A stretch of 64,000 bases of DNA. It comes from JBDIVL01 sp039794405 (GTDB taxonomy: Bacteria; Planctomycetota; Brocadiia; Brocadiales; Brocadiaceae). Below the pieces are notes generated by a model. That model searched no databases. It had not been told where the DNA came from and saw nothing but the letters and a program-made list of their open reading frames with translations. Within the stretch, counting starts at the first letter, position 1. Each line of letters opens with the position of its first letter. The position numbers and the translations under genes are program-made. Below are positions 17,597 through 27,181 of this stretch, in pieces. The stretch covers positions 1 through 64,000 of the forward strand of contig JBDIVL010000025.1 of the NCBI GenBank assembly GCA_039794405.1, given 5' to 3'.

Positions 17597-18729
17597 ATTC
17601 CGGGTATGGATTGATTACAGTCTTTACATTTACCATCTTTCAGATGATTTTCCAGGATTGAGAAGCCTGCCCTCCTGATAAGTATTTTTTTGCAGTGAGG
17701 ACAGTAGGTATTTTCACCTTCATGTCCTGGTACATTTCCTACATAGGGAAAGTGAAGCCCCGCATCAAGGGCAATTTCCCTTGCCATTTGAAGCGTTTTT
17801 ACTGGTGTAGGTGGCAGATTTTTAATCTTGTAAGTTGGATGGAAGCGCGTAAAATGAATAGGGACTTCGGTTCCGAGATGTTCTTTGACCCAGGTGCATA
17901 ACTCCCTGAGTTCCTTTTCACCGTCGTTTAGTGTTGGGATTATGAGCATAACAATCTCAAACCATATCCCGGCCTTTTTCAAAGTAAGCAGTGTATTCAG
18001 AACCGGTTTCAATTCACCGGTACAAATCTCCTGATAGAATTTTTCTGTAAAACCTTTTAGGTCAATCTTTACTGCACCGAGATGCTGGCACAATTCTATC
18101 AAAGGCTTCTCTTGAATAAAACCATTTGATATCATAACTGCCCCTAAGCCTTGTTCCTTGCTTCGCTGTGCAGTATCAAGCATATATTCATAAAAGACAA
18201 CAGGTTCTGAATACGTAAATGCCACGATTTTACTGCCGCTCATTTTGGCATCCCGTACTACATCTTCAGGGGTTAATCTGATACTTTCAATCTGTTCCGG
18301 ACGGTATTGCGAAATTTGCCAATTTTGACAAAATTTACATTCAACATTACATCCGGCTGTAGCTAAAGAGTAGGCCTTTGACCCAGACAAGTAATGGAAT
18401 AGAGGTTTCTTTTCAACAGGGTCCACATTAAGGGCACAAACACGTGAATGCACCAGGGTATAGTACGTGCCGCCACGGTTTTCCCTCACACCGCAATAAC
18501 CACGTTCCATATCGGCAATGGTACATTTTCGTGGACAAAGTTCACATTCTACCCGATCATCTTCCAGCTTTTTGTAATACATGGCTTCCTTTACGGGAAA
18601 TCCTTGATTAATACCCTTCAGTGTCTCAGGGGTATAAACATCCTCAGCCCATACCCTCAGCGTATTTCCAAGACACACGCTACACCCCCCAAACATTGCA
18701 GCCTTTATTAATGATCTTCTTGTGATCAT
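17587..18729 (-). CDS. amrS: AmmeMemoRadiSam-type radical SAM enzyme (AmrS-like) with Tat-like signal
   Basis: 380 residues. The radical SAM cluster motif is CNVECKFC near residue 130, preceded by ECELCPRKC and RGYCGVRENRGG and followed by SEPVVFYEYML and KIDLKGFTEKFY, the pattern of the AmrS/PFL-activase-like family. The C-terminus adds two CxxC pairs (CPHC and CKDC), probably a zinc or iron-sulfur site. The N-terminus reads MITRRSLIKAAMFGG, then a hydrophobic run and WAED, which looks like a twin-arginine export signal. The function of AmrS is not settled. The usual AmmeMemoRadiSam partners (AMMECR1, MEMO) are not in the window. Confidence 0.85.
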   Translation of the reverse strand: MITRRSLIKAAMFGGCSVCLGNTLRVWAEDVYTPETLKGINQGFPVKEAMYYKKLEDDRVECELCPRKCTIADMERGYCGVRENRGGTYYTLVHSRVCALNVDPVEKKPLFHYLSGSKAYSLATAGCNVECKFCQNWQISQYRPEQIESIRLTPEDVVRDAKMSGSKIVAFTYSEPVVFYEYMLDTAQRSKEQGLGAVMISNGFIQEKPLIELCQHLGAVKIDLKGFTEKFYQEICTGELKPVLNTLLTLKKAGIWFEIVMLIIPTLNDGEKELRELCTWVKEHLGTEVPIHFTRFHPTYKIKNLPPTPVKTLQMAREIALDAGLHFPYVGNVPGHEGENTYCPHCKKILIRRAGFSILENHLKDGKCKDCNQSIPGIWA

Positions 18730-18908
18730 AGAACACCTTTATGAATTTAGTCAAAACATGTACTTCACAATACAACAATTATCAATGTATCTCCTTATTA
18801 ATTTTGACAAATTTCGTGAGGTTTAGTATAGTTGATTTTAAGTTAAAATATATGATATTACGAGTATTATTTTATAACAAATTCTCTACTTTTAGCAAGG
18901 AAAGAGTT

Positions 18909-19832
18909 ATGAATAAGCTTTTCATCCCTCTCCTGTTTTCCGTTTTAATCGTATTCCAACCAAGCATATTTTCAGAAGAAGATCAAAACAACGTTATAGC
19001 AATTGTTAATGGTAAAAGGATAACGCAAGAGGATCTTGCCCGTCGCATGAAAAACTTTACAGATCTAGAGACTGAAACACAGAGTGCTATTAAGCAAGAA
19101 ACCATTGATCAATTGATTACCGATATATTGCTGGAAGAATTTGTCGATAAACAGGGTTTAATTGTTACGAAAGAAGAGATTGAAAGGGAAATAAATCAAA
19201 TAAGAGGTAACTTAGTTGCCAGTATGGAGGATACCACACAATCACTGGAACAAATCCTTGCAACTATTGGCTCAGACATAAATGAATTTAAAAAGAGTAT
19301 AAAACATTCTATTGCCCTTGAGAAATACTTTAATAATAAACTTAATAATGAAGTCTTGGAGGAGTATTTCGAGAAGAATAAAAGCGTCTTTAACAGTGAG
19401 TCTGTTAAGGTTAGTCATATCCTTGTTGATACAAGGGGTTTGAAGACAGAGGAAGAACTTTCTCAGATGCTGAAACGGATTAAAGAAATCAAAAGGGAAA
19501 TTGACCAGGGAGCCACTTTTGATGAAGTTGCAAAAAAGTATTCAGATTGTCCCTCGGCCTTACAGGGTGGGGATTTAGGCTTTATCCAGAGAAAAGGCAA
19601 TCTTGCAAAGTCGTTTCTTGATGCTGCATTCTCATTGCAGGTAGGTCAGGTAAGTGAGCCGGTACAGACGGAATATGGATACCATTTGATAAAAGTTACT
19701 GATAAAAGACCAGGGTTTCAAGTTCGGTTTATGGATGTTAGAGAAAAGGTACGCTTGGAAGTGCTGGATGAAGAGATAATCAAGTTGCTTGAACGCCTTC
19801 GTAAAGAGGCTGAAATTGTGATTAAACAGTAA
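18909..19832 (+). CDS. Peptidylprolyl isomerase, PpiC/SurA type
   Basis: 307 residues from the ATG at 18909, which has AAGGAAAGA just upstream; a longer upstream reading is not credible. A signal peptide (MNKLFIPLLFSVLIVFQPSI, cut near FSEE) is followed by a SurA-like N-terminal helical domain (about 25-150). A single parvulin domain follows (about 165-260), with VKVSHILVDT, KYSDCPSALQGGDLGFIQRK and FSLQVGQVSEPVQTEYGYHL. The C-terminal helix is charged. It acts outside the cytoplasm to help fold envelope or outer-membrane proteins. It runs convergently with the lipoprotein gene that follows. Confidence 0.92.
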   Translation: MNKLFIPLLFSVLIVFQPSIFSEEDQNNVIAIVNGKRITQEDLARRMKNFTDLETETQSAIKQETIDQLITDILLEEFVDKQGLIVTKEEIEREINQIRGNLVASMEDTTQSLEQILATIGSDINEFKKSIKHSIALEKYFNNKLNNEVLEEYFEKNKSVFNSESVKVSHILVDTRGLKTEEELSQMLKRIKEIKREIDQGATFDEVAKKYSDCPSALQGGDLGFIQRKGNLAKSFLDAAFSLQVGQVSEPVQTEYGYHLIKVTDKRPGFQVRFMDVREKVRLEVLDEEIIKLLERLRKEAEIVIKQ

Positions 19833-19845
19833 TACTTCTCTATAG

Positions 19846-20592
19846 CTATTTACTATTTTCTTTCCTGATATAACTTGTAATCTCCTCTGAAGTAACAAGT
19901 TTTTGGGCTAGTTTGTAGGTAATCTCTTTAATAGTCTCTTCTACGGCAGGTGAAAAATCAGGACCCGTTGTAATCCACCATTCATGTTCAACCTTAGAGG
20001 TTATAAAATCAAGTCCTTTAGCTTCTGCGGAGACTTCTGACTCCCATATTTTGTTAAGGTTGGAGTCCAAAAATGATATCATAAGTGAAAGTTTATGTTC
20101 CCCAACAGCCCTCCATACTGATACGTCAACACGAAGTTCTATTTCCGAGTTATTTAGGCTGGTAACTAAAATACCATCTAAAGATTGCTTATCCAAATAG
20201 TCCTTATCCTGGAGACTATCTAGCCGGATTATCCTTTCAAATACAATTTTTGACATTTCCTCAATCTTTTCAGAAAGATGTCTTCCAACTGGAAAAACAA
20301 AATCTGGAAAAACATAATAAGGCGTACCTGGCTCATATTGTTTCAAGGGTGCTTGCTGGATATAGGTTCGCAATTCAGGTTCAATATAAACACCTACGGT
20401 AAGAGGCAATGGGGTTATTTGATATAGCCTTTTATCAAGTTTAGGAGAAAGTTTTACCAATGGCTTTTTCCCGCTTAAACATCCCGTTAAGGCAACAAAA
20501 ATAAGCAAAGCGAGATAATATTTATATGAAGCAGGTTTAAGAAATGGTAGATGATGAGTAGAAAGAGGATGCCATTGATTTGTGTATTTCAT
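19846..20592 (-). CDS. Putative lipoprotein of unknown function
   Basis: 248 residues from the ATG at 20592, which has AAGGAAAG upstream. After a basic start, a hydrophobic segment ends in the lipobox LTGC near residue 37, so the mature protein is probably a membrane-anchored lipoprotein. The rest is soluble, with strands such as LPLTVGVYIEPELR, DGILVTSLNNSEIELRVDVS and a C-terminal amphipathic helix. I do not recognise the family with certainty. The layout recalls lipoproteins of outer-membrane or polysaccharide export machinery. The neighbours (a PpiC foldase, a PAS protein) do not identify its role. Confidence 0.7.
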   Translation of the reverse strand: MKYTNQWHPLSTHHLPFLKPASYKYYLALLIFVALTGCLSGKKPLVKLSPKLDKRLYQITPLPLTVGVYIEPELRTYIQQAPLKQYEPGTPYYVFPDFVFPVGRHLSEKIEEMSKIVFERIIRLDSLQDKDYLDKQSLDGILVTSLNNSEIELRVDVSVWRAVGEHKLSLMISFLDSNLNKIWESEVSAEAKGLDFITSKVEHEWWITTGPDFSPAVEETIKEITYKLAQKLVTSEEITSYIRKENSK

Positions 20593-20655
20593 TACTTTCC
20601 TTACGAAGCAGAGTCCCCAGACCAATAAAAGAAATTATGAGCTGTCACGTTCAGG

Positions 20656-20730
20656 TATCAGCAATTGGGCAAAAGCTGATTGCTTATACAACACTGGTCA
20701 CTTTAAAACTTGACTCATGGGTCAAGATAA
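20656..20730 (+). repeat. Dispersed repeat family C, copy 1
   Basis: Blocks TATCAGCAATTGGGCAAAAG, CTGATTGCTTATACAA, and ACTTTAAAACTTGACTCATG followed by GGTCAAGAT recur in the same order and orientation at 22431-22517, where the middle is longer by about a dozen bases. Non-coding. Confidence 0.65.
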
Positions 20731-20866
20731 ATTGCACAGAAAGTAATTGACCGACATGGTATTTTTCATACATGATCTTATTATTTCGATTCATGGTGGT
20801 AAAAGTAAGAATCACTATTCGTAATAGTACATAAGAATAGAGACTTTTGTCAATAGCCTTTGCCTT

Positions 20867-21244
20867 TCATCTCTTCCATTTTACAGGCACATCGTTACTT
20901 TCTCTGCCGACTAATACTACGCCCTTTATTTTTTTCAGTCTGTTATAGATAGGGTACGTCTTTAAGAGGATGAGATTGCCGGTCTTGGGGCTTACGATCT
21001 CACCGGTTGCTGTTGTACCAGTCTTTATTGTCTGCCATGTTGGACAATTCTTACATGCCAGTGCAAATTTATGTTTTATAAAAAAGCACTTCTTCCCGAT
21101 AGGATAGCCTGTAAAAAAATGCTTCGCCGCTTTATTCGTCTTTACTATATGAAATTCCACATCAAAGAGTATTATTGGATCTGTTATCACATTAAAAATG
21201 TGATCAAATTCTCCCCGTTTCTTATGTGTTCTTGCACGATACAT
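20867..21244 (-). CDS. Small single-PAS-domain protein with CxxC motif
   Basis: 125 residues forming one PAS-like domain: FNVITDPIILFDVEFHIV, KTNKAAKHFF, then GKKCFFIKH and ACKNCPTW, and the closing strands LILLKTYPIYN and KGVVLVGRE. The C...CxxC pattern in the middle is common in PAS sensors that may bind a metal or respond to redox. It has no kinase, regulator or membrane part, so it may act as an adaptor or be a fragment of a larger sensor. No ribosome site stands out, so the start is uncertain. Confidence 0.65.
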   Translation of the reverse strand: MYRARTHKKRGEFDHIFNVITDPIILFDVEFHIVKTNKAAKHFFTGYPIGKKCFFIKHKFALACKNCPTWQTIKTGTTATGEIVSPKTGNLILLKTYPIYNRLKKIKGVVLVGRESNDVPVKWKR

Positions 21245-21684
21245 ATGCCTTTTGTTATTATTTATAGGTGATTTTTAAGGTAGACCCAACGGTGGTAACT
21301 TTGATTCTGAACTACATCCTTTTGTAAAGAATCATCAATTTTCTATAGAAAGATTTTTGATGAGTTGTACTGTACAAATGATATAAGCAATTATAATGCC
21401 GTAAGACATATTGCATAAAGTGTTTAATAATTAATGGACACACAAGTATTTAAATAATTAACATATAGAAAAATATACCTATCGTTAATTAATTCTTTTT
21501 TAGAGGGAGGGTAATTTTCTCACTGTGTGTATTCTGGTAGTAATCAGCCAGTGTTACAGATTATTTATTGGGGTATGTGTTATGATGGTTTTAGTGATTG
21601 CATGCTTGATACATGGCAGGTGACCTTTTGGATAATTCTTTCAACAACACTATTACTATATATCTCATCCTGTTTTCACAAATG
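21245..21684. other. AT-rich intergenic stretch
   Basis: No gene, repeat or clear control site was recognised between the PAS gene and the terminator at 21685. Confidence 0.5.
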
Positions 21685-21726
21685 AAAAAAGGCAGTTGTT
21701 AACAAGAACATGCAACAACTGCCTTT
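21685..21726 (-). terminator. Rho-independent terminator of the small exported protein gene
   Basis: GGCAGTTGTT (21691-21700) pairs perfectly with AACAACTGCC (21714-21723). On the minus strand the stem is followed by a T-run (the A-run at 21685-21690). It lies 44 bases beyond the stop at 21767. Confidence 0.85.
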
Positions 21727-21766
21727 AAACAAAGGATTTTACTTAAAATTTAGATGGTTGCTACAA

Positions 21767-22111
21767 TTAATGATGTCCGCTTGGATGAAGTGCACTTGCG
21801 CCTAAATCCAGTGATATAAAGCGAATATCTTTTTCCTCTAAATTAACTTTTGTATGAGCACTTACACCACTGTGTTCGTGAACCGAAATTTCATACAATC
21901 CTGGTTTTAAATCAAATACACAGGTACCATTCGCACCAGTGGTGCAAGTATTATCACCGACTTTAATCTCGGCTCCCTGAATAGGTGTTCCAAGTGCGAT
22001 TGCGGTAACCCATAATTTTGCAGGCTTAACCTGATAAGCATGTACTTTCGCAACACCAATTCCCGTAACCAATGCTACACCCAAAACTCCTGCAAGTAAC
22101 CTCCTAAACAT
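21767..22111 (-). CDS. Small exported protein with Ig-like/carboxypeptidase-regulatory-like fold
   Basis: 114 residues. A signal peptide (MFRRLLAGVLGVALVTGIGV, cut near KVHA-YQ) is followed by a single beta-rich domain. That domain carries AIALGTPIQGAEIKVGD, a likely disulfide pair in NTCTTGANGTCVFDL, and LKPGLYEISV. This is the pattern of carboxypeptidase-regulatory/prealbumin-like domains often seen in surface proteins. The tail is His-rich (HPSGHH), a possible metal site. It has a strong terminator of its own, so it is monocistronic. The role is unknown. Confidence 0.75.
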   Translation of the reverse strand: MFRRLLAGVLGVALVTGIGVAKVHAYQVKPAKLWVTAIALGTPIQGAEIKVGDNTCTTGANGTCVFDLKPGLYEISVHEHSGVSAHTKVNLEEKDIRFISLDLGASALHPSGHH

Positions 22112-22564
22112 AACTACTTTCTCCTTTCTTATCGATGAATTAATGTTAAGATTTATGTAATGGTCATAAAAATACGTATTGATTGGATTCTCCTGTATAT
22201 TTCACCCCCTTTCGCTGTATTTGTCTACTATCTCTTTAAGAAATGTGTTCCATTATACCTTTTAAAATTCCTCCGTCAAGATATATATTTCCTGAGAAAA
22301 TGTTTGGCATATTCCTTGATTTTAGCCTCAAATTTTGATATTTTCATAAAAATTCTGTCTGAGTGCAGGTATAAAGGCGAGCAAGGCAGATCCCTCAGGC
22401 TGACAAGAGAAACCCTTGGTCAGCAGTCAGTTATCAGCATTGGGCAGAAGCTGAAGGCTGATAGCTGGTTGCCTATACAATAATTGGTTATTTTAAAACT
22501 TGACTCATAGGTGAAGATGCATCGCTTATAAAAGTATTTAAACCTTTATAAATATACCGTAGCT
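22112..22564. other. Intergenic region upstream of mqnE
   Basis: It lies between divergent genes and contains repeat family C copy 2 (22431-22517). A plus-strand frame at 22160-22483 has no ribosome site or domain and runs into the repeat, so it is not called. Confidence 0.5.
22431..22517 (+). repeat. Dispersed repeat family C, copy 2
   Basis: Matches 20656-20730 in the order TTATCAGCATTGGGCAGAAG, CTGATAGCTGGTTGCCTATA, then ATTTTAAAACTTGACTCATA. The two copies lie 1.8 kb apart in the same orientation. Confidence 0.65.
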
Positions 22565-23686
22565 ATGAAAAAATTACTAAGATTGTCACCCATATACGAT
22601 ATCCTTAAAAGAGCAGAGCTCGGTGAACGGCTAAGTTTTGAGGATGGTGTGCGGCTTTTTGGATCCAATGACATTCTCCATATAGGGCATGTAGCAAATA
22701 TTGTCCGTGAACGGAAGAATGGTAATAAGACGTTCTATATTGTCAACTGTCACATTAACTATTCTAATGTTTGCAAGAATCGGTGTAAATTTTGCGCCTT
22801 TGGTAAAGATAAGGAAGAGCAAGGCTCGTATACTATGGAGATGGAAGAAATTCTGGGAAGGGCCGTAACTGCTGTAGAAAAAGGTGCAACAGAACTCCAT
22901 ATCGTAGGCGGGTTACATCCGGATCTTCCATTCGACTTTTATGTGGAAATGGTTCGTAAGATTCACGAGGTTTGTCCTGATGTGCATATTCAGGGTTTTA
23001 CCGCAGTAGAGATTGATCATTTATCTCAAAGGGCAAAACTTTCCGTACGCCAGACATTGCAGATACTCAAAGAAGCCGGGTTAGGATCATTACCCGGTGG
23101 TGGTGCCGAGATATTTTCTCAAAATGTTCGGGAACAATTATGTCCGGAAAAGCTCAGTGGTGAAGGGTGGTTGCGGATAATGAGCGAGGCTCACGCTCAA
23201 GGATTACGGAGTAATGCGACAATGCTTTATGGTCATATAGAGACAGCAGAAGACCGGGTCAATCATCTCGTAAGACTCAGGGATCTTCAGGACGAAACGG
23301 GGGGGTTTATGTCGTTTATTCCTCTGGCATTTCATCCTAAAAACACAGAACTGGCGAGTCGTTCCAGTACTACGGCGATGCTTGATTTAAAAGTTATCTC
23401 AATCAGCCGATTAATGCTTGATAATTTTGATCATATTAAGGCATTTTGGATTATGTTGGGAATCAAACTGTCACAAATTTCTCTTCATTTTGGTGTAGAT
23501 GATATTGATGGAACAGTGCAAGAAGAAAAAATTACCCATGCCGCTGGTGCCGAAACACCACAAGTCTTATCTATCCATGAAATTACCGGGCTGATTAGTG
23601 AGGCTGGTCGTGAACCGGTAGAGCGGGATACTCTTTATAATATGGTAAAAAGAAATCAGCGGAGTGCTGTGTTTCAGAAAGTGTAG
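22565..23686 (+). CDS. mqnE: Aminodeoxyfutalosine synthase
   Basis: 373 residues of the CofH/MqnC/MqnE radical SAM group. The cluster motif CKNRCKFCAF is near residue 71, followed by EMEEILGRAVTAVEKGATE, LHIVGGLHP and LGSLPGGGAEIFS. The end has IKAFWIMLGIKLSQISLHFG, DDIDGTV and the family's closing GREPVERDT. It joins 3-[(1-carboxyvinyl)oxy]benzoate and SAM to make aminofutalosine, an early step in the futalosine route to menaquinone. The other mqn genes are elsewhere. Menaquinone would feed the ETF-QO in this window and the cytochrome-based respiration. Confidence 0.93.
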   Translation: MKKLLRLSPIYDILKRAELGERLSFEDGVRLFGSNDILHIGHVANIVRERKNGNKTFYIVNCHINYSNVCKNRCKFCAFGKDKEEQGSYTMEMEEILGRAVTAVEKGATELHIVGGLHPDLPFDFYVEMVRKIHEVCPDVHIQGFTAVEIDHLSQRAKLSVRQTLQILKEAGLGSLPGGGAEIFSQNVREQLCPEKLSGEGWLRIMSEAHAQGLRSNATMLYGHIETAEDRVNHLVRLRDLQDETGGFMSFIPLAFHPKNTELASRSSTTAMLDLKVISISRLMLDNFDHIKAFWIMLGIKLSQISLHFGVDDIDGTVQEEKITHAAGAETPQVLSIHEITGLISEAGREPVERDTLYNMVKRNQRSAVFQKV

Positions 23687-23902
23687 ATGAATAACTAACT
23701 TGAATAAAGCTGGAAAGTGTTGCACGGAATTTATGCCTCATTATTAGCCGACCACCGGGACTGGTGCTACGCTTTTTGCTAAGATTTGTTTTCTGAAGAA
23801 AGACCGGTTTAAAGACCTACGTACGAATTATTTATATTTTTCTTCTGTAATACTCCATATCTTCCGTGGTGAATTATACATTTAGCAATTAGGAGGTTTT
23901 TA

Positions 23903-25834
23903 TTGTCAATGACTGCATTTAAAAAACTTTTTAGTCCTTTTACTATTGGTTCCCTCAGTATAAAGAACCGTATGATAATGTCACCCATGGAAACCCACTT
24001 ATGTGATAAGGAAGGTTTCGTTACAGAGGAACTTATTGCTTATTATAAAGAACGTGTTCTGGGTGGAATTGGTTATATCATTGTAGAAAATACTACTGTA
24101 GATCCCGCAGGCAGGGTAAATGACGGTATGCTCTGTATCTATGATGATAAATTTATTCCTGGCTTAAAAAGGTTGGCAGATGAAATTCATGCGGTAGGTG
24201 GAAAAATTATGATACAACTGAGCCATGCAGGAAAAGAGGCACTACCTTACTACACAGGAATGGAACCTGTATCTTCTTCTGCCATTCCAAGTCCCTTAAC
24301 CAAACAGGTACCAAAAGAGTTAACTATTGAAGAAATTCGGTCTATAATTCAAAAATTTGCTGAAGGTGCGAGTCGTTCTGCAAAGGCAGGATTTGATGGA
24401 GTTGAGATCCATATGGCACATGGCTATTTGGTTAATCAGTTCTTTTCTCCAGAATCCAATACCCGGTCAGATGATTATGGGGGTGATACGATTCGCCGTT
24501 CACGATTTGCCAAAGAAATTGTCGAAAGTATTCGGAGATGCACGCCCCCGGATTATCCTATAGTTTGCCGTATTAGTGCAGATGAGTACACTGATAAGGG
24601 GCTTAAGTTAGAAGAGAGTAAGGAGATAGCCAGGATGCTTGAAATGTCCGGGGCTAGTGCTATTCATGTTTCTGCATGCAACTATGCTTCTGCTTTCTAT
24701 AATATACCGTGTTATTATTTAGAAGAGGGATGCTTTGTTCACTTGGCAGAAGGCATCAAATCTGTTGTGAAAATACCCGTACTGGCAGTGGGTAGAATTG
24801 TTAATCCTAGTATGGCTGAAAATATACTGAGAGAAAATAAAGCGGATTTGATTGTGTTGGGACGTATACTTATTGCAGATCCGTACTTTCCAAACAAAGT
24901 AAGGGATGGTCATATTAATGACATAAGAGCATGCCTCAGTTGCAATCGTTGTATCGAAAGTATTTCTGATAAAAAACTCATATGCACGGTTAATCCCCAT
25001 ATCGGGAAAGAGGGTACTTCTCATTTGCGGAAAACCATTCAGTCAAAGAAAATATTGATTGTTGGGGGTGGACCGGCGGGGCTATCTGCCAGTTGTACTT
25101 TATCAGTTCGCGGACATAATGTTACCTTGTGGGAAAAGGAATCGCAACTTGGCGGAAGTTTTCGTTATGCCTCTATGGCACCTAAAAAAGAGCCTATGAG
25201 GAAGTTTCTCGATTATTTAATAAATCAGGTTAAAAAAACTACTACCTCGATCCACCTCAATACAGAAGCTACCGTATTGTCTATCAGGCAATTTGCAGCC
25301 GATGTAGTCATTTTGGCCCATGGAGCTAATCATGTGCCTGTCAAAATTAATGGTGTGCAGGCTAATGGTGTGCTTAACGTCAAGAGAGCATTTCTATCTG
25401 CTGACTCCCTTGGTAATAACATAGCCATCGTTGGTGGAGGTCCGGAAGGTTGTGAACTTGCAGATTTCCTTGCCTCAAAAGGTAAGAAGATTACCCTTGT
25501 TGAGATGAGACGTGTTCTTGGTCTGGAATTGGTTGCGCATCCCCGTTATCATGTTTGTGAACGCCTCAAAAATATGGGTGCTCAGTTATATGTTAATACA
25601 AAGGTAACTGAAGTTGGACATGATTATATAATCATTAGCCGCCGAAGAGAGCCAGATCAAAAACTTGAAGGGTTTGATGCTGTCGTTATTCCGACACTCC
25701 ATCAGCCTAATAATGCACTTGCAATATCTATCCAGGAATTTGTCCCGCAAGTTTATACTATTGGTGACGCCGTGGAAGGTCGTACGGCACTTGAAGCTGT
25801 TGCTGAAGGTGTGGAACTTGGAATAAAATTATAA
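23903..25834 (+). CDS. NADH:flavin oxidoreductase/2,4-dienoyl-CoA reductase-like (Old Yellow Enzyme family)
   Basis: 643 residues. An FMN-binding TIM barrel (1-340) carries SPFTIGSLSIKNRMIMSPME, QLSHAGKEA and DGVEIHMAHGYLVNQFFSP. An iron-sulfur site follows (CLSCNRC and a later Cys). The C-terminal half is FAD/NAD(P)-binding, with ILIVGGGPAGLSAS and IAIVGGGPEGCELADFLASK, and ends TIGDAVEGRTALEAVAEG. This is the FadH/TMADH layout, and the enzyme reduces activated double bonds. AGGAGG (23891) stands six bases before a TTG at 23903, which I take as the start; the ATG at 23909 is too far from it. It is first in a four-gene operon. Confidence 0.9.
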   Translation: MSMTAFKKLFSPFTIGSLSIKNRMIMSPMETHLCDKEGFVTEELIAYYKERVLGGIGYIIVENTTVDPAGRVNDGMLCIYDDKFIPGLKRLADEIHAVGGKIMIQLSHAGKEALPYYTGMEPVSSSAIPSPLTKQVPKELTIEEIRSIIQKFAEGASRSAKAGFDGVEIHMAHGYLVNQFFSPESNTRSDDYGGDTIRRSRFAKEIVESIRRCTPPDYPIVCRISADEYTDKGLKLEESKEIARMLEMSGASAIHVSACNYASAFYNIPCYYLEEGCFVHLAEGIKSVVKIPVLAVGRIVNPSMAENILRENKADLIVLGRILIADPYFPNKVRDGHINDIRACLSCNRCIESISDKKLICTVNPHIGKEGTSHLRKTIQSKKILIVGGGPAGLSASCTLSVRGHNVTLWEKESQLGGSFRYASMAPKKEPMRKFLDYLINQVKKTTTSIHLNTEATVLSIRQFAADVVILAHGANHVPVKINGVQANGVLNVKRAFLSADSLGNNIAIVGGGPEGCELADFLASKGKKITLVEMRRVLGLELVAHPRYHVCERLKNMGAQLYVNTKVTEVGHDYIIISRRREPDQKLEGFDAVVIPTLHQPNNALAISIQEFVPQVYTIGDAVEGRTALEAVAEGVELGIKL

Positions 25835-25840
25835 AAAGAG

Positions 25841-27181
25841 ATGAATTCTCAGACGAGAAAAAAAACAATTGTTATCGGACTGGACGGCACTCCTTATAGT
25901 CTTATTCAAAAACTGATACAACAGGGCATATGCCCAAATTTATCCAGGCTGATAGCTATGGGCTCGCTACGAGAGATGAAGTCTACACATCCCGCGGTCT
26001 CATCTGTGGCATGGGCATCTTTTACAACGGGTGTAAATCCAGCAAAACATGGTATTTTCGGTTTTATGGATAGAATTCCCCGTACATATGATGTTTATTA
26101 TCCAAATTCTTGTCATTTGATGAGTAAAACAATATGGAACATCCTCCGTAATTACGATAAGCGGTCTATAGTAATCAATGTACCATCAACATATCCTGCC
26201 TCAGAAATAAACGGTATCCTTATTGCGGGGTTTGTGGCAGTAGACCTGGCCCGGGCAACATTTCCACGGTCTGTTGTTCCTCTTTTAAATGAAATAGGAT
26301 ACAAAATTGACGTCGAAACACAACTTATCCATGAGTCAAAGGATAAATTATTGAGTGACTTGTTTCTTACCTTGGAAAAAAGGATACGCACAATCCTGTA
26401 TTTTATGAAAAATGAAGTCTTTGACCTTTTTGTTGGAATATTTACGGAAACAGATAGATTGCACCATTTCTTTTGGAAATATACAGAGGAATCTGACTCA
26501 AAGTATAGCCCTTTATTTTTCGATTATTATAAAACAATAGATACCGCTATCGGTAAAATTATGGAAAATATCGATAACAATACAACTCTTATTCTTTTAT
26601 CGGACCACGGGTTTTGCACATTACAACAGGAGGTTTATCTTAACCAATGGCTCAAAGGGGAGCATTTTTTACATTTTAAGACAATTCCACCGAAATCCTT
26701 ATCCGATATAGGTAACGAATCAAAGGCCTACTGTCTTGATCCAGGAAGAATTTATATTAACTTGAAAGGCAGAGAGCCGGATGGATGCATAGAATATGGG
26801 AATGAATATGAGCAATTAAGGGATATCCTTATATCTGGATTGAAAAAACTTAAGGATCCTGTTACGAAAACAAGTATCATTGATAAAGTTTACAAGCGGG
26901 AAGAGATTTATTGTGGGAAATATTTCGATAGGGCGCCAGATCTCGTCGTTGAGCCAAAACATGGTTATGATGTGAAAGGAGCTATCTCCAGAGAAACACT
27001 CCTGAGTAAAAGTATTTTTAGCGGCATGCATACTTATGATGATGCTTTTGTTTATATTAACCAAAAAAATATTGTGAAGCAATCTCTGGAAATTATTGAT
27101 GTTGCTGCAACTATCTTGGCATCACTCGATATTCCGGTACCAGATGATATGGACGGTGGTAATTTCGTAAAATGGAACTAA
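25841..27181 (+). CDS. Alkaline-phosphatase-superfamily protein (type I phosphodiesterase/nucleotide pyrophosphatase)
   Basis: 446 residues. Metal and nucleophile motifs are present: IVIGLDGTPYSLI near the start, HPAVSSVAWASFTTGVNPAK (nucleophile S/T region), ETDRLHHFFWK, LLSDHGF and GMHTYDDAFVYI. These are the features of the PF01663 group of phosphodiesterases and sulfatase-like hydrolases. It has no signal peptide, so it acts in the cytoplasm, and its substrate is unknown. It starts seven bases after the Old Yellow Enzyme gene stops, and its end overlaps the next gene by 10 bases, so the three are co-translated. Confidence 0.87.
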   Translation: MNSQTRKKTIVIGLDGTPYSLIQKLIQQGICPNLSRLIAMGSLREMKSTHPAVSSVAWASFTTGVNPAKHGIFGFMDRIPRTYDVYYPNSCHLMSKTIWNILRNYDKRSIVINVPSTYPASEINGILIAGFVAVDLARATFPRSVVPLLNEIGYKIDVETQLIHESKDKLLSDLFLTLEKRIRTILYFMKNEVFDLFVGIFTETDRLHHFFWKYTEESDSKYSPLFFDYYKTIDTAIGKIMENIDNNTTLILLSDHGFCTLQQEVYLNQWLKGEHFLHFKTIPPKSLSDIGNESKAYCLDPGRIYINLKGREPDGCIEYGNEYEQLRDILISGLKKLKDPVTKTSIIDKVYKREEIYCGKYFDRAPDLVVEPKHGYDVKGAISRETLLSKSIFSGMHTYDDAFVYINQKNIVKQSLEIIDVAATILASLDIPVPDDMDGGNFVKWN

